Assembly (NCBI GenBank): GCA_003427395.1
Contig: BFEA01000773.1
Location: 221,467-253,184, forward strand
Reading direction: 5' to 3'
DNA length: 31,718 nucleotides
DNA from: Chara braunii
Taxonomy: Eukaryota; Streptophyta; Charophyceae; Charales; Characeae
The notes under the pieces are model-generated. The model had not been told where the DNA came from and did not search any database. It saw only the letters and a program-made list of their open reading frames with translations. Positions within the stretch are counted from its first letter, which is position 1. Each line of letters starts with the position of its first letter. The translations under genes and the position numbers were made by a program. Positions 1 through 8,999 of the stretch are shown here, one piece after another.

Positions 1-1110
1 GGGCCGACATCTTGGGGGGCTGAAGTCCCAAGCATGGCTCGACGTCGGTCGACTAGGACGCATCCCACACACCACGCGCACACCACTCTACGAACACAAA
101 AACAATACATACGCGCGTGTACACATTGCACAAACAACACAACACGAACAACGCGACAACGCTCCTAGTCCCTCGGTAGCCAACCCATAACTTTCCGATG
201 CGGAAATCAGATAGGCGTAGCGCGCGAGACTTAGTATAAAACCGCGCGAACGCGGGGCTAACTCGTATCGACTCGCAATGCAAACGTACGCAAGCAGTCG
301 CAATGATGGCGTACTATGTCATGCCCATAATCGTGCGCCCCTCGTTAATTTTGAGGGTCGCATTCGACACTCAAGTGTCGGCTGACACACACCTTGAGGG
401 TTAATCTCTCGACGCTGGACAACCGCCGTGCGCGGTTGGAGACCACACCCTCTTCTGCACCCTGTGCAGAGGGGTTGAGTAGATAGCTTTAAGCTGTCGT
501 GGCGGTCGAACATCAAGGGGTTTGACTTTGACGGTCGCCACGGACTATAACGTCCAACTATGAAAACGCAAAAAGGAGACTCACTCCAACCCCCATTAGC
601 TGATGGCCCTCAAAAATGGAAAGGGGGTGGATAAGCCCAAACGACGCGCGCGCGGAGGAGGTCCGGTATCCTACCCATAGGCTACCCGGCGTTCGGGATA
701 ATGAGGCCCGTACATGGACTCCCAAAGGCTGACCGGGGCTAGTCCTCCGCCCACGTGCCGCTTCACGTTCCCATGACCCAAAGTTTACAGGCCGTGTCGC
801 GCTCGTAATCTCGTCGCCCAACCCATAACTCTTTTAGTGCGGGATGCGACGAGTGCCGCGCGAAAACTTTGTATAAGATCGCGAGGGCGCTGGACTTACA
901 CATACTATCTCGCTATGCAGTTCTACGCGAGTAACCATGATGATGACGCATTGTGTAGTGCCCACACCCAAATGGCCTACTCTGAGCCAAGGGGTCTCCT
1001 CTCACCACTGGGGGTAACCCTTTAGCACGCGCAAAACCAGCCTGAGGGTCTTTCCGTCTTTTGCACCCTGAGGTGTCCCAACGGGTGCGGGGCAAGACGG
1101 CCCCTAGGGG
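1..1110 (+). repeat. Promoter-like tandem subrepeats (~644 bp period), copy 1
   Basis: Two diverged units. The blocks at about 181-290 and 823-930 share CCAACCCATAAC, a CG-rich stretch and a TATAA-type box. The TGCACCCTG block recurs at about 456 and about 1062. The unit includes the perfect palindrome CGACACT-CA-AGTGTCG at 365-380, kept unchanged in copy 2. No coding sequence is supported here. 562-820 and 1110-1320 hold nothing I recognise and have no counterpart in copy 2. Confidence 0.6.
235..241 (+). promoter_or_regulatory. TATA-box-like element in the subrepeat
   Basis: TATAAAA follows a small hairpin (TTTCCG-atg-CGGAAA, about 192-206) inside the promoter-like subrepeat. The corresponding positions in other units read TATAAGA (872), GATAAAA (about 17123) and GTAAAAAA (about 17822), so only one or two of four units keep a plausible TATA box. 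Promoter function is inferred. Confidence 0.3.
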
Positions 1111-2039
1111 GGGAGGGAGTTTGGAGCGGTGGTGAGTTGCCTAGCGCATCACCAGCGACACGCTGACCCTTCCGCCCGAAACTTTATCGTTCCACCAAGA
1201 TAAATCGCAACAAGGAAAATAAACAAAAGTTGGCGAGGGATATCCCCTCCCTTCTATTCACCCTAACCTTCGACTGACCCTTAGTACGCGGGCACTTCAG
1301 GCCACGCTAGTTCCACACGTAGGTACACATGCACAGACACATAAATATATATATATGCACAAGGGGAATAATTATGTGACGATCACTTCTCACAGTCATA
1401 GTGGGTCTCCTCCTAGCCATACATATATATGCGACCACAGGGCAGCCCAGCCAAAGCCCCAAGTCTTTGAACATACCTGCAATCACATCAAAAGTCAGAC
1501 AAGAGTTCACCCACTACGCGGAGTCAACTCCAACCAGTTCCTATACTCATACCCCTCGCTTTAGCCATGCAAACCCAAACCTCCAGCCAACCAACCTCAA
1601 TTAAATACTCAGTACCTTTGTTAAATGTCCATTCAATAAAAGTCCGGGTGAAACCCTTAACAAACAAAAAGATCACCAGGGCTAAGGCCTTTTAGGTCGA
1701 GTATGGGGAGCAAGTAGGAATTGAGTCGTGAGCCGACGGATCGACAACCGACCTGTTATCAGTGATAAAAGATGATGATCATTGCAGGATCAAACTAAAC
1801 TAGCCCAAGTTCTGAATCGAATGTCCAAGAAAGGCCTGTACCATAAGACAGGTCAATGCCGAAGCTAAATCATCAGCATACATGGGATGACCCTCCATAG
1901 CAAATTCTCACCCAAGTTACCTACCAACTAAATCAAAATCTACCCCTAAGCCAGTGCCCAAGCAAAGGTAGACTAACGGCAGGATCTCTCCTATTCAGGG
2001 TGGATCGCCAGAATCGCCATCTGTCATAATATAATCTAA

Positions 2040-2345
2040 CTCCTCTAAGTCAAGAAAATTTCGGCAGCGCTTCCCGTAGGAAAAGTGTCTTTTCAGAATT
2101 TATATGAGCCCGAATATGAGAGCAGAGATAGTCTTTGACTTTCCAAAGTCCAATTTGTCTAACTCCCTGAATTAGCAAAAAATTGGGCAGCACTCCTTTT
2201 AGAAAAGGAGACTTTCCAGATTTCTACTAAGCAATACATGAACTTTAGACAGGTTGAACTTTGAAAAGTCAAGAATTTACTAACTCCCCGGATTTGTAGA
2301 AATTTCGGCAGCGCTTCCCGTATGACTTACCAAAATTTATACAAA
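2040..2345 (+). repeat. ~122-bp AT-rich subrepeats, copy 1 (3 units)
   Basis: The motif AAATTTCGGCAGCGCTTCCC or a close variant begins at about 2055, 2177 and 2299, each followed by a short gap and an AATTTATA segment. Between motifs lie small palindromes such as GACTTT-CC-AAAGTC. The regular ~122-bp spacing shows an internal tandem duplication. Confidence 0.75.
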
Positions 2346-2537
2346 GCCATGTATAACAAAAGATCCTAGAAAATGCGAGAATCGATCTAAGTAAATAAAC
2401 TTAGCTCAGAAAATGTAGGAATTGACCTAACTCCTATCGCTCTAGCACAAGGCGAGTCTCTAAAGCAACTACCTGTCAATCTGACACTCAAACCAAGTAG
2501 TAGCCTCACTCAGCCTCATGCAGGCCAAACCACAAGG

Positions 2538-3740
2538 GTAAGTACTCTCGCTACCCCAAGTCAATCCTTGCAAACAATAGTTCGTAATCTCTCGATACTT
2601 TATTCCCTTATACCCAGCTTACATAGGGCATAAAGTCAAGCCGTTCAATCTTATGGAACCTGCCCGACTCAGCCATTGAGTATACACGAACAGGTTGCAC
2701 AACTACTTCTTTCTTCCTTTTGGGCATATGACTAAGTCGTTCATCTTAGAACAAGGCTCAGCCGCCCTGAACTGTTTAATATCCAGATTATATATACCTC
2801 TCTGGGCTTGGTGTTCAAAAGTTGGGCATAGGACTGAGCCATTCATCTTAGAACAAGGTCCGACCTGCCCAGGGTTACCTTCAATTATACTCTTAGTTAT
2901 ACTCACTTCATTTTATGATAAGCTATAGCCAGATCGTCCAATCTTATGGAACCCATGCCTGGCTAGCCTGTTCATAGATAGGATAGTATAAAATATAATC
3001 AAAGTTTAACCTTTTGGGTTCCAGCAGGTGCGTGGCATTGGCCCAGACCGTCCAATCTTATGGAACATATCTGGTCCTTTGCCAGGTTCGTTTCTCTCTG
3101 ACCCACTGTGTATGGCATGAGTCCAAGGCCGTCCAATCTTATGGACATGCCCTGCCCTCAGCGCGAATTATCTCCTCAGAATAAAAACAGGAAGGGGCTG
3201 AGCAGTCCAATCTTATGGACCTGCTCAGGCCTTCTCAATCAAAAACAAAAGAAACAGAACAAACCCCAATCAAACACGGCAACCAAACCCTCCAATCTTA
3301 TGGTACAGGTTTGGCCCCTGAAAAGTCAGTCATAGTTAAGCCCTCACAATTCAGAGCAATCAGGCCGTCCAATCTTATGAAACTGGTCTGACTCTCCATG
3401 CAACTCAAAGATAAAACACAGCGGTCAAGCCGTCCAATCTTATGGAACTGGTCTGACCCCATAGGACCCATTCAGGCTCAGGCAAAACCACCTTTCACCC
3501 ACCCTTCCCCCAGATGCAACCCCTTGTGTTCACAATCTGCCTTCAGGCAATCAACAAAACCGAAAATGAGATTGCGCACACATTCCTTTACTTAATCCGA
3601 GTTGTCCTGTCAGTCAAACCAAAGTCAAAGTAGGGGTGCATGCAGTACACTCAGTCAAACATAGCAAGACGTACAAGTAGGGGTTATGTCAGGGTATATA
3701 GAGGGAAAGGGATGGTTACCTCTCAATTCCCTGCCTCCAG
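2538..3740 (+). other. Possible intron enclosing the hairpin array, copy 1
   Basis: A strong donor-like AAGG|GTAAGTACTCTC at 2538 is conserved in copy 2, and a pyrimidine-rich CTCAATTCCCTGCCTCCAG ending at 3740 resembles an acceptor, also conserved. The interval contains the whole hairpin array. No flanking coding frame supports it, so this would be an intron in a non-coding transcript. Confidence 0.3.
2629..3460 (+). repeat. Hairpin array with shared loop, copy 1 (about 10 hairpins)
   Basis: About ten inverted repeats with different stems but nearly the same loop, in which TCCA and TGGA close an ATCTTA loop. Clear stems are TAGCCAG/CTGGCTA (2926-2965), CTGAGCAG/CTGCTCAG extended to about 13 bp (3191-3234), CCAAACC/GGTTTGG (3283-3314) and TCAGGCC/GGTCTGA with one wobble (3360-3391). 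GGTCAAGCC/GGTCTGACC (3423-3458) is partly decayed. Near 2730 and 2833 the loop is TTCATCTTAGAA and the stems are weak in this copy. Spacing is irregular. There is no ORF. A structured RNA or protein-binding array is inferred, not shown. Confidence 0.8.
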
Positions 3741-5340
3741 AGCCTCGCCTAGGCTCCAGCAGAGCTCCCGCAATCGGTGGGGCGAACCTCCCACAGAGGC
3801 CTTGGCGTAAAATACGGGTTGCTATCCCGCCTGCCGCCTTCCTCTCAGCACCAATCAGACTAGACTTAGAGGAAGAAGGGCAGAAGTAGAAAGGTTTAGT
3901 CTCTCAGATCCTGGAAGGGTGCTCTCAGACTCGCAGGAGAGGGCCTTGGTTCCTTGGCTCGCCTGAGGGCCCCGCAATGGTGGCCAAAAGACAGCCGCAC
4001 CTGGTCAGCTTCTGAACTCAAATACTGAAGCCAGTCTCCTGAAGACCTCCAAAAATCACAGCACTAATCTCCTAATTACCCAGTTTGATCACCTCCCCGT
4101 GTCTCAACACCCCTCCCCCTGGCATGCTCGCGGCCGCACAGCGGCTGACAACAATCTATATACGCAGCAGTGGTGCTCAATAACCGTCCCTCGCAGCCTG
4201 TAGCTGCATGCTACAGTTTGCAGTAGTCAGAAGCCGACCTTAACAACATCATATAGGAGTGATTATCAATAGCAGCGGTAACTCGCGCCTCGTCAAAAAC
4301 AGTAGCCTCCTTTCTTGCCCCGCCACCAACACACCGTAATCCACAGCGACAGCCGACAGCAACAACTGTTGTTGTAGTCTGTGCCCAGCTAGAAGAGACC
4401 GCAGCAGCTTCACTTGGGGCCACCGGTAGTGGGTTGTACAACGTAGCAGCAGTTGCCCGTACCCAACTAGCAGCAACTCATGGCTTGTTGCCAGTGCCTC
4501 CTTTCAACGGATGATCATTACGTTTACCAACAGTCCAATCTGCATTGCGCAACAAATCCATCACAGCTTCATCTCACGACGGACTGTGGTCCCGGCCAAG
4601 AAAGGAGTCTGCAATCCCCGTCACCTGCCCTGCGTCACCTCGATACAGCAGCTGGCTGGTAACCCCACACTTCTCCACGACCGAAACTTCTCCTTACCTC
4701 TCCTCTGCGCCCCACGACCGGCCTCTTTCTAGTTTTACTCAACCTGATGAGTAGCACTGAACGAGGCTTCCGCCTGTCCGCTCTTTTCAGCTCGTAAGTC
4801 CCCAAACACACTGCCGTCCTGACTCCCCTTCACCTCGTGGGGGTACGTAGCGTACTAACTTTCCGAAAGGTAAGTCCCCAATCCCAACGGAAAGGTAAGC
4901 CTCCCACCACGTTGCTGCCCTGCCAAACTTCTCATAACGACAACGAATAAGGTCGGGTGTATCTTCTGCTAGGATGTGGAAGTATTCACCCCCCCCTTCG
5001 CCGATTTCACCTGCATCCTCCCCATCACTCCCTCGACTATTCCCGTAGGCACCTCTCCTAGGCGCAGCCTCAGTCCGTCACTACGCCAAAACTAGGCACC
5101 CTGCCTCGATTCCGACTCCATAGCCTGATTCGCAGGGTCCAAGAACCCTTACCTGGTCCCCCAATCTGCCCAATTCCACCACGATTTGGTCGAACTAACT
5201 TCTTCGACTGCACCTACCCCGTCGTCCGCCATTTCCACGCAGCTCACTTCCCTACTAATCTCTCTTTCCACTCACCTTTTTGCTAATCTAACGCTTCCAA
5301 CAGATTCGCCCTGCTAACAAACCTCTGCCTAAAGCTTTTC

Positions 5341-5370
5341 CTCGCTCATTTTCATCAAGAAACGAGCGGG
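5341..5370 (+). repeat. Second-class hairpin, copy 1 site a
   Basis: CGCTC (5343-5347) pairs with GAGCG (5364-5368), and an inner TTTC/GAAA stem closes the loop ATCAA. First of three hairpins here with a TTC-AYYAR-GAA apex. Confidence 0.6.
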
Positions 5371-5425
5371 ATGTAGTTTTTTCCCGTTTCCTCCCACATC
5401 CATGCTTCCCTCTGTTTCCGAATGC

Positions 5426-5450
5426 ACCTGGGCGCGGGTCCCGCCCAGGT
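5426..5450 (+). repeat. GC-rich 9-bp hairpin in repeat copy 1
   Basis: ACCTGGGCG (5426-5434) and CGCCCAGGT (5442-5450) are perfect complements around CGGGTCC. The related site in copy 2 is at 22887-22911. Confidence 0.6.
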
Positions 5451-5584
5451 TCATCTAGTCGTTTCCTCCCTCCATTTCCCAGCGCAGCCCAAAACTTGCC
5501 GAACTCATAACTCACTAACTCTCTTCCCAATCTAACTCTACGGTCACGCTCGCCCCGGCCTAAACCCCCTAATCTAATCCTTTT

Positions 5585-5610
5585 CCCGATCGTTTTCACT
5601 AAAAATCGAC
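5585..5610 (+). repeat. Second-class hairpin, copy 1 site b
   Basis: CGAT (5587-5590) pairs with ATCG (5605-5608) around a TTTTCACTAAAAA apex. The stem is short and weaker than its neighbours. Confidence 0.4.
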
Positions 5611-5770
5611 CAACACTCTCGATTTCCCTTTTCCCCCTCTACCTCCTTCACTTCGCCATAGCCCCGGCGCAAGCTTCTCCTACACTCACTCTCATCTCAC
5701 TGACTAGCGGCCCAATCCGACTCCAGATTCGGGTGCGCTTGTCCTTAGAACCCACATTCCGCCCCTTTCC

Positions 5771-5797
5771 CCGCCCGGATTCATTAGGAATCGGGCA
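5771..5797 (+). repeat. Second-class hairpin, copy 1 site c
   Basis: GCCC (5773-5776) pairs with GGGC (5793-5796), and GATTC pairs with GAATC around the loop ATTAG, with one bulged G. Nine base pairs in total, the best formed of the copy 1 set. Confidence 0.65.
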
Positions 5798-7338
5798 AGC
5801 TATAGCTCCCTGACCGCGCTGAGCTGGCCACCTGCCATGGCTATCCTCGCCTGCCTGCACCTAACACACCCCTCCGTCCTTGTTCATTCACCCCGCTCCT
5901 GCCATGCCTGCTGTTCCAATACATCCTTCCTTCTGCGCTCACCGCCCGCTCTGGCAGCACCGCCTCGCCCTCCGTCGCGCCTGCCCTGCTGCCTTAACGC
6001 CCCCGTACTCTCTTACCTTTCTTCTCCATCCCCGGGCGCACCTCAACGCAGAACCCGTCCGGGTTCCTTCCCTTCTCCAGGCACCTTCCTCACTGACGTC
6101 ACCCGGGTCTCCTTCTCTCCGGTAACACCTAGCGCAGCCACACCTTTCCTGACTGCCCTGACTGCCGAACTTCTCAATAGGCAAAACTCTCAGTTGCCCC
6201 GACCAAGCCTCCCACTTATATCGCCCTCCTGCTCCGTACTACCGTATCCCCGACACCGCCTGCTCCTTGTTGTCGCCCCGCCCACAACCGCGCTGCGCCG
6301 GCCGGCCAATCCCGCTGCCCTCGCCTGAACCTGGCGGGGCCCGTGACCAGGTCCCGAAGGACTTTCACCGTGGCCATACCCCACGACTCTCCCCAATCTG
6401 AGCGGCCCGGGCAACCCAGAGCGCCGTGTTCTGCCCTGTGGCACCTCCCCTATACCGCCCCGGTATCTTCCTCCCAGTGCCCCAAGGAGCTTGCCTGCGT
6501 CGGTACCCCACGACCCTCTAGGACGACCCCAGGCAGGTCCGACCATTTTGGCTTTTACTCACCAATTGCCATCACCTGGGTTCGAACACAGCCCGTACCT
6601 TCAACAGCTTCGTGGTGTACCCACTGACCCGCGTCCTCGGGGTCCTATCAGCAGCCGCGGTGCCACGCCCCAGCGGGTCCGTTAGATAGGACTAAAAATA
6701 AAGGAAGATAGAGAAAAGTGGGTATATAAGGACCGCTAACGAGAAATGGGTATCGATCGTCACCCCGCCAGCTCTGTGGGTCATGCTTGCCAGCAAAACC
6801 GAGGGGGATAGCCCCGTCGGGCCCTCAACCCCTCAGTTCTTTCCAACGCTCCGCTGCTCCTTCGTCGCCGCATGCTGGCCTCGATCCCCAAGCCTCCGCA
6901 GTAATAGTCCACCGTCGTAACCTATAAGGCTAAGCCCAAGCTCGGGACAACTAGGCGCGGATTCCAATATGAAATGGTGCCGCGCCGTGCCCCGGCCTGG
7001 GAGCCACAGCCTAGGCCTTCCTTGCCTACCGCTGCCGGCGTGCCAACACCAGGCACCCGTGCCAGCCTGCTTAGACCGCGCCGTGGTCGCCCCGTGCGCC
7101 TACCGGCGTGCCAGTCCTACCGTCGATCGCGCGTGCCAACCAAAAACGAACTTTCATCCCCTAAACAAAACCGCAGCACGGTCCAGGTCGGTCGACTAGA
7201 CCGGCCGCTCACTCAATCAGAAAAATCACACGCGCGCCTTAAAACTACGCACCCACATACCCTCTAACTTAGTCAGGACGGGTCCCGGACGCGGCCATAC
7301 CTCGCCCGACTTATGCCAACCAAACCCGTTTTTTTTTC

Positions 7339-7395
7339 TGTCATTTGCAAAAACCAGGGCGGATACCCTTGTAAGGGTATTCGCGCTGACAACAC
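7339..7395 (+). repeat. Terminal conserved block with hairpin, copy 1
   Basis: ATACCCTT (7363-7370) and AAGGGTAT (7373-7380) form an 8-bp hairpin with a 2-nt loop, preceded by TTGCAAAAACCAGGGCGG. This block is among the best-conserved stretches between copies 1 and 2 and marks the last shared sequence, so it may be the real end or a processing/termination signal of the unit. Confidence 0.55.
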
Positions 7396-8264
7396 CGGTC
7401 TTGTCACACTCATTGATGACCTACCGCTTACTCACCTCCAGCTTTGTTTATGCCATACGAGATAATTGTGAGTCGACTTAAAAAAAAAAAAAAAAAAGGG
7501 GAGGGGGAGGCGGGGAGAGAAGAGAGGCATGGAAAATCTGTCTTACAAGCATATTGCTGCCACAACAGCAATTTAAGGGTTACTTGCTGCCAGTTTAGCT
7601 GACGCTCAGAGGGCCAAAAATCCTTCAAAATCCCCAAAACTAGGTTAGTAGTTGTTGTTATATGTTTACTACCCCAGAAATCGGAACCTAAGCAAAAACT
7701 TTTGTTTTGCAGGCATCATGGATTCCATCCTGAACAGAATTACGGACATATTTGCTCTCACCCCTTTTGTTATTCTCCTTCAGGCATTATCATTATCAAG
7801 AAACCATTTTTTCCTAATCTGTTTCCCGCTTAGGCTGCTTCATTTTTTTTTGGCTTTCCTTTGCTATCTTTTTTCTAGCCCCTCCAATCCTCCTCATTAT
7901 TCTCTTTTTTTTTAAAGTAAGGTACTTTGTGTCTCAGATCCCCCCTCAATCAAGTGCTCACTCCATTGGCTGAACAGTTAGTCAACTTAGTGAGAATTGA
8001 AAAATTTTGGAGGAAGAAATATTTTATCTTTGGCCATTACTAAAGTACGCAGACCGCTCTTAAGACTGCACTCAGGCAGTTTTTTCCATGAGCCCACTAT
8101 CCTTCTCATACCGAATGAAATTCCTCACTTATACCTCTTCATGCATTTTTACTGGGCAATGGGCAAAAATATTACCCTCACCTTTCTGACAATTCACAAA
8201 TGAAAGGATCGCATCAAGATATAACTGTCATTAAGGAACTGATGGTCACGAAAAAAAAATAGAA

Positions 8265-8295
<31 letters not shown>

Positions 8296-8296
8296 C
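8265..8296. repeat. (AT)n microsatellite
   Basis: An interrupted (AT)n run. A second short one is at 8401-8412. Together they flank the hammerhead-like motif and can pair as an AU-rich stem. Confidence 0.85.
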
Positions 8297-8412
8297 GTCA
8301 AATAGAACTGCCCGGTAAACCGTAGGCAGAGAGGGAGAAGAGGACAACAAACGAGGGGCTGTGACAAACTGTTTCGTCGGAGTTTCACCGACTCATCAGG
8401 ATATATATATAT
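8288..8412 (-). ncRNA. Hammerhead-ribozyme-like motif, probably degenerate
   Basis: Read on the - strand from 8400, the sequence gives CCTGATGA, then GTCGG and CCGAC forming a 5-bp stem II around TGAAACT, then GAAAC. These are the invariant core blocks of a hammerhead ribozyme (CUGAUGA, stem II, GAAA). The flanking AT tracts (8401-8412 and up to 8296) can form stem I. The cleavage-side triplet adjoining that stem is GAC where NUH (such as GUC) is expected. Stem III would be about 3 bp closing a ~65-nt loop that includes a good hairpin (CTGCC/GGCAG with CGGT/ACCG, 8308-8329). Hammerheads of this kind are known from Penelope-like elements and retrozymes. The core match is clear; activity is doubtful. 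Confidence 0.5.
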
Positions 8413-8623
8413 GATTGTGTCTGTCTCTATTTTGATCAAAAGCACACCTACATACTCTCTTGCTTACTCTCAGCAAGGTGCGTTTTTGGCATGAAAAGTC
8501 TGGCAAGATTCGTTCCGTAACTGCCTCTCTCACTCCTTGAAGCCGTTGAAATCAATCACTCACCCTAGTCTAATCACAGAACTTTCGAATAATGACTACG
8601 TTTTTGGAGCAATTATCAGTTGC

Positions 8624-8655
<32 letters not shown>

Positions 8656-8999
8656 ATTACATATCTCTAATCTATCAGTCCCCTTTTCCCATCATTACAA
8701 ACCTATTAAGCAAAATTTGCAACTCCCTTCCTAACTTTTAGTTTTGTTTGTGTCTCAGATGGATTCTATGCTCTTAGCATATCTCAATGCCTCTGGTCCG
8801 CTCTCCCTCACCGAGGCCGAGGTTCTTGTTGTCCTACTTGTTTTCCCAGCCAGCTATACCCCTGTGAAGATTATCCAATGTTTAAACCCTGCTATTCCGA
8901 AACCTCATAAGCTACTCTTTCTTGTTCTACCAGCCAATTCCCAAAAGCAATAAAAAGTCAGCGCACTGGCAATTAAGATCAGACATGTGGCACCACTTA

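Larger units (their letters stand above)
3741..7330 (+). other. GC-rich segment of repeat copy 1, no supported gene
   Basis: Cytosine-rich on this strand, which creates long spurious proline/serine-rich and arginine/glycine-rich ORFs (for example 5837-6328 and, on the - strand, 6190-6546). None is conserved as protein in copy 2. Three second-class hairpins and one CCTGGGCG hairpin occur here. Donor-like GGTAAG strings occur at about 4868 and 4892 (AAAGGTAAGTCCCC, AAAGGTAAGCCTCC). Otherwise I see nothing specific. Confidence 0.55.
1..7395 (+). repeat. Long non-coding repeat unit, copy 1
   Basis: This segment is collinear with about 16557-24627 and, in part, with 24945-28112. Shared landmarks in the same order are a TCGGTCGACTAGGACG block, a CGACACTCAAGTGTCG palindrome, ACGTCCAACTAT, the TTTCGGCAGCGCTTCCCGTA subrepeats, the hairpin array, a segment with GCAATCG and TGCCGCCTTCCTCT, a second hairpin class, and a terminal block around TTGCAAAAACCAGGGCGG. 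No long conserved protein frame survives between the copies, and ORFs inside differ between them. The left edge lies outside the window. It could be a large non-autonomous retroelement (LARD-like) or a macrosatellite monomer. I do not see clear LTRs, a primer-binding site or a polyprotein, so the class is left open. Confidence 0.8.

Noticed and set aside
2629-3460. CRISPR-like array
   Set aside because: The shared string is a short loop inside variable palindromic stems, spacing is irregular, and the context is a eukaryotic repeat with no cas genes.
5837-6328. 163-codon proline/serine-rich ORF in the GC-rich part of repeat copy 1
   Set aside because: Created by C-rich composition. The frame is not conserved in copy 2 and several overlapping frames are equally open.
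6585-6605. tRNA T-arm-like GGGTTCGAAC
   Set aside because: No matching acceptor, D or anticodon arms upstream.
7398-7415. A1 terminal repeat of the DIRS element
   Set aside because: Only a 17-bp string matches the putative A2 segment; not enough to annotate a repeat.
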